Shown here piece after piece: positions 1 through 13,000 of a DNA stretch of 64,000 nt. The stretch is from Atrina japonica (Eukaryota; Mollusca; Bivalvia; Pterioida; Pinnidae). The position numbers and the translations under genes were made by a program. Location: the NCBI GenBank assembly GCA_030159075.1, contig BROG01000252.1, positions 248,001-312,000 of the forward strand, written 5' to 3'. Numbering within the stretch: position 1 is the first letter of the stretch; the number at the start of each line of letters is the position of its first letter. The notes under the pieces were generated by a model. That model saw nothing but the letters and a program-made list of their open reading frames with translations, searched no databases and was not told the DNA's origin.

Positions 1-519
1 TATTGCAGTGAAATATTTAGTCACATTTTATCTGGCTCGGGCCATAGATAGCATGTTGTACAGATTGTAGCACATTGTACAGATTCAGTGATTTTGTTAT
101 AAAGAATGTATTTGCTTATTTCCTGACTTGTGGCATGTAAACAGAGTTGACTTGCATGTCTGCCACACACGTACAAATGAAACCAATATGTGGTATGATT
201 TTTGCCACAATAAGTTTTTGTTTTTAAGTGTTTTCTACACCTTCAGTGTCGGTCGTCTAAATGTCACAGATTATATTCTGTAAGTTCAACACTTCTCATT
301 TAACTGAACAACATGCAGTAGCTTTGGTGGTATGTTCTATTTAAAGCCTGTGGTGTTTTTTTTTTTCGAGTAGACATAGACTTCACCTAAAACCTTTGTT
401 GTCCTGCTTTGCAATTCATAAGATTTTTTCAGACCTGTTTATTTTTTTCTGTCCCATTAACCTCCCATCTAACACAATTTAATTTTTAATTGGACCTCTC
501 ACTAATGATCATGATGATG
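1..519. other. AT-rich non-coding sequence, no gene seen
   Basis: I see no conserved exon on either strand. The open frames here are short and resemble nothing I recognise. The next confident coding exon downstream belongs to the septin gene at 24,156, so this stretch may be septin intron, but the preceding septin exon is not visible and intergenic DNA is equally possible. Confidence 0.5.
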
Positions 520-1170
520 AAAATATTCATCTTGGTAAGCATTTAGATGGCTTGAGATTCACATCTTGAACCTCTTACAATTGATTTACAATCAGTGATT
601 ACTGATAGAGCATTCTCCAGGGCAGACAGTTGACCCAGGGGTCACATTTTGACCTATCACAATTGATTTACAGTGATTACTGATAGAGTATTCTCCAGGG
701 CAGACAGATGACTCAAGAGTTCATATCTTGGACCTATCACAATGGATTTATGATCAGTGATTACTGATAGAGTATTCTCCTTGGCAGGCAGATGACCTAG
801 GGGGCACATTTTGGACCTATCACAATTGATTTACAGTGATTACTGATAGAGTATTCTTCTGGGCAGACGGATAACTCAAGAGTTCACATCTTCGACCTAT
901 CACAATTGATTTATGATCAGAAATTACTGACGGAGTGTTTTCCTGGGCAGACAGATAATTCAGGGGTCACATCTTGGACCCCTTGCTAAAGATCAGGGAT
1001 AAATTGTTCCCCTGAGTAAGTAGAAGGCTTGGGGTTCATTTATTTGTCCTATCACTGAAGAGCAGGGATAAAATGGTTGTCTTGGGTAACTAGAAGGCTT
1101 TGGGTTCATTTATATGTCTCTATCAGTGAAGATCAGAGATAAAGTGTTCCCCTTGGCAAGCAGAAGGCAT
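520..1170. repeat. Degenerate ~80-bp minisatellite
   Basis: The phrase gacctatcacaattgattta recurs near 652, 730 (one change), 817 and 895, each time followed by cagtgattactgatagagta and a ctccagggcagacagatgac-like segment. Spacings are about 78-87 bp. Units before 650 and after 970 are more diverged (gatcagggataaa... followed by aagtagaaggcttggggttc). About eight units are recognisable in all. The 65-residue frame at 1,114-1,311 lies over the last units and is not credible coding. Confidence 0.75.
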
Positions 1171-3068
1171 GAAAATCATATTGTAGCCAGATTTCTCAAT
1201 CATCACCAGACAATAGAGATTGATTACTTTTTCTCCCATTTATACAATTACCAACAAGGTTTGTTTGTAAACATTGACAGATACATGTACTTGTACCAGA
1301 CAAAGTTATAAGTAGGGTGAATATAGTCCTGCCATTTCCGGTTGTGCGTGTGGAGCTTGTCACCCCCCTCCCAACACACACACATACCACTGCAGATGAC
1401 AAGTTGATCATTTTGCACTACATGTAGTTATAAGGATAACTTCATGAATACGGGAGAAAAGAATTTCCATCATTTCACCTAGCTAGTGACATCTGATCTC
1501 TGTGTTGTAAGTCAGAACTATTCTTGATTAGATGTAGAACAAAAATAGATCTATTTAAAGTACATTGTACACCTGTATTTGTCATTTCCAGTTCACTCTG
1601 TATCTATGACAATGTGTTTATATAATTCAGTAGTGTCATGTATCTAAGGGAGCTGAAGAAAAAGAAGTGGAACTGTATAGTTTACAAGTACTTAGAGTAA
1701 AATATTTAGGTCTAGTATTGGAATGTTTAGATTTCAATACATTGTGATGTGACACAGAGTTAGCTATAACACATCATTAACACAGCATCAAATACTCAGG
1801 GCTCATCTCTATCAGTTAAAGCCAGTTATTATGGCTTTTTAGACTTGAGTTTATTTTCGTATAGGTCAGGTGTGAGAACACATTCATTATCTTTTTTCCT
1901 AATATCACATTCCCTCACAAAGAGGTATGGTATCTTAATCTCTCTGTGGCTAGTCATTATCATAAGAACTATAGAATAGAGAATGTGTCCTGATATTTTA
2001 GGTAGCAGTCTGTATACTTTATTACAAGGCAGACTCACTTTGATATGTACACCAATTGATGCAATACTGAATGATGCAGCACCTTCTTTATGTCTGTGTG
2101 TTATGAATTTGACAGGATGTAATCCAAAAATTTACTTTATGGTCAATTCCGATATTTAGAAATTCAGTAGTGTGTCATAATTCACGGAACATACCACTAA
2201 AAGGGTGGTCAGGTTACTACATTTGTACATATCTTCAAGAATGCAAATTTGACCCTTCTATTTCCATATGTTCCTAAATTAGAATTGTATTTTCAGTTTG
2301 ATTTACTGGTAATGTTTGTAATGATATTGCTTTAAAATGTAAATGATGCTTATCTATATTCAAATTGCTGATGCATGTCATAAACTTAAAGTTTATGAGT
2401 TTCAAAATATTTAAAATTTTTCTAGGGTCATGACCTTTCTGATATAGAGGATAAGTATAAAGCCAGCACATTAACTCTTGTTGTTTGTAATCTGAGAACC
2501 AAAGTAAAATAAAAACAAAAAACAAACATACATGTAACTGTGTCTTTTTGTAGTTTAAAAATTTGTTGCTGTACAAAAGTAAATCAATATTCTGTCCTAA
2601 TTAAGGTGCTGCTAGTATATGCCAGTTCATCTTCACCATAAAGTGTTTTTAACATTGAGAACAGATCTAAAAAGTACTGAAAATTTGACATGTAGAGGGC
2701 CGTCATACTCAAATATTAAAACCCTTGAAAAGTCATTAAGTTTACATTTTCTGCAAAAAAATTCAAGTGTTAAAAGAACCGTTTCATAGATTCTTTTTCA
2801 CAAACTTTGTCATAATTGGGAATGCAATTTTGAAAAAAATACAATGAGTGATATTTTCCAGTTCATAGAAATTTGTTATGATAAAAAAAATATAATTAAT
2901 AAAATCTTATGAAATTCTGCTAAAGAGTTCCTTTCATATAGAAAAATTTAAAGACACACTGTATTCTACCAAATAAATTGCCATGTCCCTAAAAGTGCCC
3001 CACCCCTATAGTTCAGATTTACTTACCTTTTTACACATTGTCGAGAATCTTTTCTAACTTGAAATAGA
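1171..3068. other. AT-rich non-coding sequence
   Basis: Ordinary AT-rich DNA. No exon with conserved protein similarity and no tRNA or simple-repeat block is evident. Frames of 69-100 codons at 1,829-2,038 (-) and 2,274-2,576 (-) have no recognisable composition or motif. Confidence 0.5.
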
Positions 3069-3157
3069 TAACTCATTTATACCTAAAGACACATTTGGAC
3101 TGGTCTAAGTTACTGATTTACAGAAAAGTCCATTGTTTTTCAGGGGTTGATGAGTTA
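3069..3157 (+). mobile_element. 91-bp TTAACTCAT element, copy 1
   Basis: Starts taactcat and ends gatgagtta, so the ends are inverted copies of each other. The body includes acacatttggactggtctaa and gtccattgtttttcagggg. The same unit occurs five more times in this window (about 33,414, 34,629, 38,241, 50,389 and 57,573). It has no coding capacity. It is best read as a very short non-autonomous DNA element. The left end of this copy is slightly degraded relative to copies 4 and 6. Confidence 0.7.
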
Positions 3158-4179
3158 TGAATAGAATATCGAACAAAAAATAATGCAAACTTGACCTGCA
3201 TATAATAATGTACATGTAAGTAAATTATTTCAAAGAAAAAATGTTCAAATCAGAACACTAGTAGTGCAGCACCTGGGCCCCATATTGAACTTGACTGTGT
3301 AGCCAAATAATTAAATCTCCTTCATATATTGGTGGACCATATCAGTTCATCCCAAGTTACCTCACAGTTGCTCCAGCACCAATTTCAGTAAATATTGAAA
3401 AATAATAAGTTTAACTCATTATTATATTTTGAGATAAATCATGCCCATTTTATGCTACAAGTTGTCATTTTTCATTACATACAATTATTGATAAGTCATA
3501 TTGTAACAGATCAGTAGAAAATTTCAATAATATCCAAAAATAGTTTGAGTACATACTTAAATTTTGAGAGTGATACTTTAGGTATTTTTCATTTTGTTTA
3601 TGTGAAAATAATGTATTTGATGAAAATGAAAAATATTGTTACTGTACAGCAGGAAACTAAGTTACATTGTTAATATTCGCTATATTTACAGTGTTGATAA
3701 ATCTGTCAATTTAAGAAACAGTAAATAAGTTATTGATCAAATTAGACATATTGATATATGGAATATCTTACAGGTTGTCTTTGCAGGATCTAGCGTTATT
3801 ATAAGTCAGGTCCCGATCTGCAAATTCAAAGACCTGTGATTGTTTCAGGAGAGACAAATGTGAATATTACAACCCATGGAAGTAAACCCCTGTAAAGTAC
3901 TTTGCTTTAATGTCAGTCATATCCAGAAGTTTTACAAACAACAATTTAGCCAAAATCATGAAATAAAAATTCAGCTTGAGTATTGATGGAATTTAGTGGC
4001 GCTGTCCCTTATTTCCTTGCAGTAACTTTATCTGTTGTAGCAGATGGCAAATTTTCCCCATGGCAGTTAATTCATGTCATATTAATTGATGACAAACTCA
4101 TGCTATTTCAACATGCATTTTCATTTGAAAAAAAAAAAGATGTTTATCCAACATTTGTCCTCAAACCATATTGCTATGT
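3158..4179. other. AT-rich non-coding sequence
   Basis: No recognisable gene. The 72-codon frame at 3,983-4,201 (+) has no family resemblance that I can see, and it runs into the decaying margin of the G tract. Confidence 0.45.
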
Positions 4180-4600
4180 ATTGATAAGTGGGTCATGTTA
4201 GAAGGTGTATGGTGGTAGGGTAAGCCATTTTGAAACTCTATATGAGTGGTCTCGCTGCAAAAGAGGTTGATTGAAAGGTTATGTGTTCACAATTGTGGGG
4301 GGCATGTGTGTTGGGCAAGGGTATGGGGTTGTGATGGTCGGGGTGAGACTGGTCATCGTGGGCGGTGTTGAGTGTGTCAGGGGATGGTTGGGGATTGGCT
4401 CTGAGAGGTGCTCTGGCTGTATGGTGGTGGGGGTCGAGGGTTGTGGTATGGTGGAGGCGGTACGGGGACTGGGGATGACACAGTGTGGGTGTGGATGTGT
4501 CTGATTTGTACACACGGGGTAGGGCGTGTCGCGGTGGATTGTGGATGGGAGTTAGCACGTATAATGTATAATGGGGTCTCGGTGGGGTGGTGGGCGGGAG
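4172..4600. other. Decaying left margin of the G tract
   Basis: Sequence shifts gradually from normal AT-rich DNA to G/T-rich (about 4,290-4,600) and then to nearly pure G. By eye, 4,225-4,285 aligns well with 23,920-23,975 on the far side of the tract: both contain ggtctc, then a short variable part, then aaaagaggtt(t)gattgaaagg. The match appears to continue outward in both directions with growing replacement of other bases by G. This looks like an error-laden second reading of the right flank rather than an independent genomic segment. A diverged copy of the MITE that starts at 23,891 is the main alternative. Confidence 0.7.
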
Positions 4601-7600
4601 GTGCGGTGGGGCGGCGGGGGTGGGGGTGGAGGGGGAGGCGGGGGGGGTGGGGAGCGCGGTGGGGGGGGGGGGGGGGGGAGGGGGGGGGTGGGGGGGGTGG
4701 GGGTGGGGGGTGTGGGCGGGGGTGGAGGGGGGGGGGGTTCGGGTGGGCATAGGAGGAGGGCGGGGGGGCGTGAGAGGGGGCGGGGTGGGCGGAGCAGTAG
4801 GCGAGCTATGGCGGGGGGGGGGTTGGGGGGTGGGGGGAGTGGGTGAGGGGGCGAGCGGGTGGGGGGGAGGGTGGTGTGGGATGGGGGGGGGGAGGGGGGG
4901 GGGGGCAGGTGAGGGAGGGGAGGGGGGATGGGGATGATGGGGTGGTGGGGGGGGGGTAGGGGGGGGAGGGCGTGGGGGGGAGCGAGGGGTGGGGGGGGGG
5001 GGGGATGGGGGAGGGGGCGGGAGCGGGGTGGGAGGAGGGTGGAGGAGGGGGAGGGGGCGGGGGGTGCGGGGGCGGGGGAGGTGGGGGGAGGGTGTGGGGG
5101 GAGGCGGGGGGGGTGGTTCGGGGGGGGGGGGGGATGGCCGGGGGGGGGGGCTGGTGCGAGAGGGGGCGGGAGGGGGATGGGGGGGGGGGGAGCGTGGGGG
5201 GGGGGCGTAGGGGGGGCGGAGCGGGGGGTGGGGTGGGAGGGGGGAGGGGGGGGGGGGAGGGCGGGGGGGGGGGGGGGGAGGGAGGGAGGGGCGTGGGTAG
5301 GGGTGGGGGCGGGGGGGGGCCGGGGGGGGCGTGGGGAGGTAGGCGGGGCGGGGCAGTGCGAGGGGGGGGGAGGGTGAGGGGGGGGTGTGGGGGGGGGGGG
5401 GGGGGGGGCCGTAGGGGGGGGTGGAGGGGGGGAGGGAGGGGATGGGGATTGTGGGGGGCAGGAGGGGGGGGGTGGGTGGGGGGGGGAGGAGGGGGGAGGG
5501 GGGGAGGGGGGTGGGGGGGGGAGTGAGGGGGGGGGGCGGGGGGGGGGGGGAGGGGGAGGGGGAGGGGCGGGGGGAGGCGGGGGGGAGAGAGGGGGTGGTG
5601 GGGTGGGAGGGGGGGGGGGGGAAGGGCGGGGTGGTGGAGTCGGGGGGGCGCGGGGCAGGGGGGAGGGGTGAGGGGGGGTGTGGGGGGGGGGGGGGGAGGG
5701 GCGGTGGGGGGTGGCGATGGGGGGGAGGGGGGGGGGTGGGGGGAGGAAGGGTGGATGGGGGGGGGCGGAGAGGTGGGGGGGGGGGTGTACGGGGGGGGAG
5801 GGGGGGGGGGAGGGGGGGGGATGGGGGGGGAGAGCGCCGCGGGCGGAGGGTGGGGGGAGCGGGGGGGGGGGCTGGGGAGAGCAGGGGTAGGGGGGTGGGG
5901 GATGGGGGCGGAGGGGGGTGGCGGGCGCGAGGGGAAGGGTGGAGGTGGGGGGTGGGCGGGTGGGGGTGGCAGAAGTGGGGGGGGGGGGCTGGGCAACGGG
6001 GCTGCGGGCGGGGCCGGGGAGGGGGGGGGGGGCCCATGGCGGGGGGGTGGCCGGGGGGGGGCGGGGGGGCGAGGGGGGGGGGGGGTGGGGGGGACGGGGA
6101 GGGGCGGGGGGCGGGGGGGGGGGTGAGAGGGGGGGGTGGCGGCGGGGGTCGGGGCGGGGGGGGAAGGTGGTGGGGTGTGCCGGGGGGGGGGTGTGGGTGG
6201 GGGGGGGTGGGCGGGCTGACGGGGAGGGGGGGGGGGGCGTGGGAGGGGGGGGGGAGTGGGGGGTGGGGGAGAGGGAGGGGGGGGGGGGGCGGGGGGGGGG
6301 GGGGGCGGGGGGGAAGGAGGTCCGGGCGGGGCGGGGAGGGGGTGGGATGTGGGAGTGGTGGGGGGGGGCGGGAGGGCTGGGGAGGAAGGGTGGGGCAGGG
6401 GGGGGGGGGGGGGGGCGGGTGAGAGTGGGAGGGGGCGGGGGAGGGGGGGGAGGGGGGAGTGCGTGCGGCGCATGGTTGGGGCGGGGGGGGGGGCGGGGGG
6501 GGGCAGGCGGGGTGGGGAGGGGGGGGGTGATGAGGTGGGCGTGGGGGGGGGGGGGAGGGGAGGGGGGGGGGGTGGGGGGGTGTGGGGTAGGGGGGGGATT
6601 GTGTGGGAGGAGGTTGGAGAGGGGGGGGGGGGGGTGATTGGGTAGTGGAGTGAGGAGGCGGTGGGAGAGGGGGGGAGTGTGGGGTGGTAGGTGGCGGTGG
6701 CGGGGGGGGCGAGGGGGGCGGGGCGGGTGGGAGGGGGGGGGGCGGGGGGGGGGGGTGGGGGGGGGGGGCGGGGGTGGGGGGGAGGGCGAGGTGTGGGGGT
6801 GGGGGCTGGGGGGGGGGGGGGGGGTTGGGGGGGGTGGCGGATGGTGGTTGGAGGGGGGCGGGGGGGGGGGTGGGGGGGGTGGGGCGGGTGAGGGGGGGCG
6901 TGGAAATGTGGGGGGAAGGAGGGGGTGGGGGGGGGGGGGTGGCGGGAGGAGGATCGGGGGCGGGGACGGTTGGAGGGGGGGGGGGGGGCGGAGGCGGAGG
7001 GGCGGGCGGGGGGGAGGGGGGGCGGGGGGGGAGCGGAGGGGGGGGGGGGGGGAGGGGGGAGGGGCGGGGGTGGAGGGGGGGGGGGTAGGAGGGACGGGGT
7101 GTGGGAAGGGGTAGGGAGGGATACGGGGGGGGCGGGGGGGGGGTGGGGTGTGGTGGAGGCGGGGGGGGGGGGTCGGGGGGGGGGGGGGGCAGCGGGGGGA
7201 GGAGGTCGGGGGGGGTACGGGGGGGTGGGGAGGGGAGGGCAGGGGGGGGGGGGGCGTGGGCCGGGGTGGTAGAGGGAGGGGACGGGGGGGCGGAGGGTGG
7301 GGGGTGGGGGGTGGGAGGGGTGTGGGGGGGGGTGGAGGGGAAGAGCGGGGGGGGGGGGGGGGGAGGGGGCGGGGGTACGGGCGGGGGCGGGGGAGGGGCA
7401 TGTTGGGGTAGTGGGTGCGGGTGGGGGGGGGATGGGCGGGGGTGGGGTATTGGTGGGAGCGGCGGGGGGAGCGTGAGGGGGGGGGGTGGGGTGGGGGGCG
7501 GGGAGGGGAGGGGGTGTGGTGGGGGGGTGGGGGGGCGAGGGGAGGAGAGAGGGGGGAGAGGCAACCGAAGGTTGGGGCAAGAGATGGGGCGCCGGGGGGG

Positions 7601-10061
7601 GGGTTCCGACGGTAGGGTGGGGGGGGCGGGCGGGGGGGGGTCTAGGGTAAGAGTGAGGGGGGGGGGCGAGGGGGGGGGGTGAGGGGGGTGGGAGGGTGGG
7701 GGGAGGGGGGGGCGGGGGGGTGGGGGGAGAGGACGGAGGGGGGGGGATGGGTGGGGGGCGGGGCGGTTGAGGGGGGGGGGGGGGAGGGAGGGGGTGGAGG
7801 GGGACGTGGGGGGGAGGGGGGGGGGGGGGAGGGGTAAGGGTGCGGGGGGGCGGGGGGGGGGTGAGGGGGGGGGGGGGGGTGGGGGGGCGGGGGGGGGGCA
7901 GTGGGGGGGCCGGGGGTGTGGGGTGCGGGGGGGAGGGGACGGGGGGTGGGGGGCGGGGGGGGGGGCGGGGGGGGGAAGTGGGAGGGGGGAGGGGAGCTGG
8001 GGTGGGGAACGGCGGGAGTGGGGTGTGGGTGGGGCCCGGGAAACAGTGGGTATCGGGGGGGGGCGGAGGGGCAGGGGGAGGGGGTGGGGGGGGGGAGGGG
8101 GGTGGTGGGGGGCCGGGGGGGGGGGGGGGGGGGAGGGCGCGAAGGCGGGGTAGTGGGGGGGGAGAGGCGGGGGGGGGGAGGGGAGGTGAGGGGGAGGGCA
8201 GGGGGGGGGGGGGGGGGGGGTGGTGGGGGGTCTGGCGGCGGGGTGGGGGTGAGAGGGGGGGAGGCCGGGGCGCGGTGGGAGAGGGGCGGGAGGGGGGATG
8301 GGGGGGGCGGGGGGGAGCGAGTGGGGGTGTGGTGGCGGCGGGGGGGGGGGGCGGGGGGGGAGGTGTGAGGGTGGGGGGGGGGGGGGGCGGGGGGGGGCGG
8401 TGGGGGGGCGGAGGGGGGGCGGGTAGAGTGGGGGGGGGGGGGGAGGGCGGAAGTAGGGGGGGGGGGGAGGCGTGGAGTGGGGGTGGTGGGGGGGGGGAGC
8501 GGGGGGGGGGGGGGGGGAGGGGGGGGGGGCGGGGGGCGGGGGGGGGTGGGGCGTGGGGGGGGGTGGGGGGCGGGGGGGAGGAGGGGAGGGGGGGGGGGGA
8601 GGGGGCGGCGCATGAGGGGGGGAGGGGGGCGTGGGGGGGGGGGGGGGGGGGGGGGGGGTGTGGTGGTTGCGGCGGGGCGGGTGCAGAGGGGGGGAGGGGG
8701 GGCGGGAGGGTGCGAGCTCGGGGTAGCGGGGAAGGGGGGGGGGGGTGGGGCGTTCTGGCGGGAGGGGCGGGAGGGGTGGGTAGACCGCGGCGGCGGGGGG
8801 GGCGAGGAGGGGGTGGGAGGGGTTGCGGGCGGGTTGGGAAGACGGGTGGGGGGGGGAGGGGCCAAGGGGGGCTGTGGGGCGCGGGGATGGGGGGAGGGGG
8901 GGGTAGGGGGGGGAGTGGGGGGGTGCGGGGGGGCTGGGGGGGGAGGATGAGAGTGGGAGGTAGGGGCGAGAGGGGGGGTGGTGGCAGGGGTCGGGGGAGG
9001 GGGGGGGTGGGGCGGGTGGAGGCAGAGTGTGTGCAGGGGCGGGGGGGGGGGTGGGGGGGATTGGTCTGGGCTCGTGGGTGGGGGGGGAGGGGAGGCGGGG
9101 GGCGGGGGGGGGGGGGGGGGGGGGTGAGGGTGGGGGGGCGTGTGGGAGGGGGAGGTGGGGCGGGTCGGGGAGGAAGGAGGAGGGGAGGGGGAGGGGGGGG
9201 TGGGGCGGGGGGGGGCGGGGGGGGGTGGCAGGGGGGAGGGGGAGGGGGTGTGTCGGGGCGCGGGGGGGGGTGGGAGTTAGGGTGCGGCGGGGTGTGGGGG
9301 GGGGGGAGGGGTGGGGGGGGGTGCAAGGGCTGGAGGGGCGGGGGGGTAGGGGGTGGGGACGGGGTAGGGGGATCGGGGGGAAGGGGCGGGGGTGGGGGAT
9401 GGGGTGGATGGTCGGGGGGTTGCGCAGGGGTGTGTGGGGGGGTGCGTGGGGAGGGGGGAGGTGCGGGCGGGGGAGGGGGGGCGGTGGGGGGGGGCGGGGG
9501 GGGGGGGGTGGGGACGGGGGGGGGGGGGGGGGGGTGGGGGGATGGGGGGAGAGGGGGGGAGGGGGTGGGGGGGGGGAGGGGGGCAGGGCCGAATGGCACG
9601 GGGGGGAGGGGGTGGGGGGGGGGGGGGGGGCCGTGGGGGAGGGGGTGAGGGGGGGGGAGGGTGGCGGGGACGAGGGCGGGAAGAGGGAGGGGGAGGGAGT
9701 GGGGGGGGGGTGGGGCGGCGGGGGGGGGCGGGGGCCGGGGGGGCTATGGGAGGGGACGCGAAGAGAGGGGGGTCGGGGTGTGGGGGGGGGGGGGGTTGGG
9801 GGTGGAGAGGGGGGGGGGGGTGAGGGCGGGGGGGGGTCGCGTGTGGGCCGGAGGCGCCGGGGGGGGGAGGCGCGGGGGGGGGAGGAGGGGGGGGTGGGAG
9901 GGGGGGGAGGGGGGGGCTTAAAGGGGGGGGGGCAGGGTGGGAGAGGTTGGGGGGGGGTGAGGGGGGCAGCGGGCGAGGCGGGGGGGGGGTCGGGTGGGAG
10001 GACTGGGGGGCTGGAAGGGGGGAAGGAGCGGGGGGGGGTAGGCGGAGGGCAGAGAGGCGGT

Positions 10062-10093
<32 letters not shown>

Positions 10094-13000
10094 AGGGGGG
10101 GGGGGGGGGGGAGGCGGGGGGGGGGGGGGGGAGGGGGGTGGGGAGGGGGGGTGGGGTGGGGGGGTGGAGGGGGGAGGGGGGGGGAGGGGAGGGGTGGGGG
10201 GGGATGGTGGGGGAGGGCGGGGGGGCGCGGGGGGGGGGGGGAAGGGGGGGGGGGTGGACGGGGGGGGGGGTGCCGGGGGAGGGCGCGTGGACGGTCGGGG
10301 GTGGAGGGTGGGGGGCTGGGGGCGGGTTTGGGAGAGGGTTGTGGGGAGAGGGGGGTGATAGGGAACGGGGGAGTGGGGAGGAGAGGAGGGGGGGGGGGGG
10401 AGGGGTGTTAGAGGGAGAGGGGGGGGTAGGGGGGGGGTTGGGGGCGCGGCGGGGGGGCGGGGCAGCAGGGGGGGGGGTGGCGGGCGGGGTGGGGGTGGGG
10501 GGGGGGGTGGAGGGGTGGGGGAGGGTCGGGCGCGGGGGGGGGAGCAGGGTGGGGGGAAGCGACTTGGGGGGGCGGGGGGGGGTCGGGGGGGAGGGAGCGG
10601 AGAGGGAGGGGGGGGGAGTGGGGCGGTAGGGGGCGGGAGGGGGGGGGTGCGGGGGAGGTGGGGGGGGTGGGAGGGGGGGGTAGGGGGGAGTGAGGTGCGG
10701 GTGGAGAGGCGCGGAAGGGAGGTGGGGGGGGGGGGTGGGGGGGTGGGGTGAGGGGGGGTCGGGGGGGGGAGACGAGGAGCGAGAGGGTGGGGGTGGGGGG
10801 AGGGGGGACGCAGGCGCTGGGTAAGGGGGGGCGAGGGGGGGGGGGGGGGGGGTGGGGGAGGGGTGCGGGATTGGGGAGGGGGGGGGGGAGGATTGGGGTG
10901 GGCTAATTGGGGGGGGGTTGCATGGTGGGGGCGGCGCAGGCGGGGTGGTGGACGGTGGGTGGGGGGGGGCGGGAGCGGGGGGGGGAGCGTGGATGGGGGG
11001 GCGGCGGGGGGGGCGGTGGGGGTGGGGGGTGGTGTGGGGGAGCGGGTGGCGATGTGTGGCGGGCGGGGGTCGGATGGGTTGGGAGAGGGAGAGTGGGGTC
11101 GGGGTCGGGGCTACAAGGGGGGGAGGGGGGATAGGAGGAGGGGGGGAGGGGGGGGGGTGGGGGGGGCGGGGGGGGGGTGGGGGGGGGGGGGGGTGAGTGT
11201 GGGGCGGGGAAGGGAGTGGGGGTAGGGGCGGGGGGGGGTGTGGGGAGGGTGAGGGGAGGGCGGGTATGTCGGGAGGAGGGAAGGGGGGGGGTGGCGGGGG
11301 GTGGGGGGCGGAGCGGGCAGGCGGGGGGCTGGGTGGGGGGGGGGGGGAATCGGGGCGGGGGGGGGGGGGGGGACGGGGGGATAGTGTCGCGGGGGACGGC
11401 GGGAGGGGGGAGATGAGGGGGGGGGGATGGGGGGTAGGGAGGGGGGGGGGGCTGCGGTGGGAGGGGGCGGGGGGGGTTGTGTGGGGGGGGCGGGAGGGGG
11501 AGGGGGCGGGGTGGGGGGAAAGGAGGTGGGGGGGGGGGGGGGGAGGAAGGGGGGGGAGGGGGGGTGGGAGTGGCGGGGGGAGGGGGTGTGGGGATGGGGG
11601 TGCTGGGGGGGGGGGGGGGGGTGGCGGGGGGGGGGAAGGGGGGGGGGGGCGGGGTAGGTGGGCGGGGGTGGGGGGATGAGGGAGAGTTCGGGAGGGGGGT
11701 AGTGGGGGTGGGGGAGGGGGGGGGGGGGGGGGGAGCGGGGTTGCGAGCTGAGGCGGGGGGATTTGGCGTAGGCGGGGGGGAGCGTGGTGGTGGCGGTGGC
11801 GAAGGCGGGAGGGAGTGGGGGAGGGAGGCAGGGCCGGGGGGGGGCGGGGGGGGGGGGCAGCGGACGGCGGAGGAGTGGCGGGGGGCGTAGGGGGGGGTGG
11901 TGGGGGCTGGGGGGGTGGGGGGCGGGGGATGGCTGGGGTGGAGGAGGGGTGGGGCGGGCGGCGGTGGGGGGCGGGAGGGGGTGAGGAGGGGGGGTGGGGG
12001 GGGGGGGGGGGCACGGTCTGGGCGGGGCTGGGGTGGGGGGGGGTTAGGGCTGAGCGGAGACGAGAGGTGAGGGCGGGGGGGGGGGGAGGAGTGGGGGGGG
12101 GAGGGGGGGGGAGGGGCGGGGGGGTGGAGTGTCGGGGGTGGTGGGGGGTGGGGGGGTCGGGGGGGCGGGCGGGGGGTGGCGGGAGGGGTGAAGGGTGGGG
12201 GGTGGGTGGGATGGTGCGGGGGGGGGGGAGGGGGGGGGGGGAGGGTGAGGGGGAGTGGGGGGGTGGGGGGGAGGGGGAGGGGGAGGGGGGCGGAAGGGAG
12301 CTAGGCAGGGGGAGGGGGGAGGGGCGGGAGGAGGGGCGGGGGGGAAGGGGGGCGGAAGGGGGGGGGGGTTTGGGAGCGGAGGCGGGGAGGGTGGGTGGGA
12401 AGGTGGGGGGGGGGTGAGCGGGAGGGGGGGAGTGGATGGGCGGGGGAGAGAGGGGTGGCGGGGGGGGGAGGGGAGGGGGAGGGAGTGGGGTGTGGAGTGG
12501 GGGGCGCGGGGGTGGAAAAGAGGGGTGCAGGGGGGGGGGGGGAGGGGGGGGGCTGGCGGGGGGAGGGGGCTAGGGGGCGTGGGGGGAAGGGTGGGGGGAG
12601 GTGGTGGATCGGGGGGGGGCGGGGGGGGAGTGAGGGTGGGGATGAGGGGGGAGTGGTGCGGGGGGGGGAGGGGTGCGAGGGGGTCGTGTGGTCGATGTGA
12701 GGGGGGGGGGGGGGGGATAGGCGGGTAGGGGGGCGGGGAGGGGTGGGGTGCGGCGGTGGGGCGGGGGGGGGGGGGGGGGGGTAGGGGGGGGGGGGGTAGA
12801 AGGTGGGGGGGGGGGGTTTGGAGGGGGGCAGCTGGTGGGGTGGTGGTGGATAGGGGGGGGTGGGGGGTGGGGGGGGAGGTGGGGAGGGGGGGCGCAGGGG
12901 GGGGGCGGCGGTGGGGGGGGCATGGGACAGGGGGGGGGGTACGGGCGGGGGGGGGAGGGGGGGGCGGGCGGACGGGAGGGAGGGGAGGGCGAGGGGGTGG

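Noticed and set aside
1..4180. Search for the missing septin P-loop and DTPG exons
   Set aside because: No segment on the + strand encodes anything resembling these motifs here, so the exons must lie outside the window or in sequence replaced by the tract.
4271..9648. Glycine-rich plus-strand frames resembling structural or shell-matrix proteins
   Set aside because: Tempting in a mollusc, but the composition is simply GGG/GGN from the G tract, with no signal peptide, no regular repeat and no splice structure.
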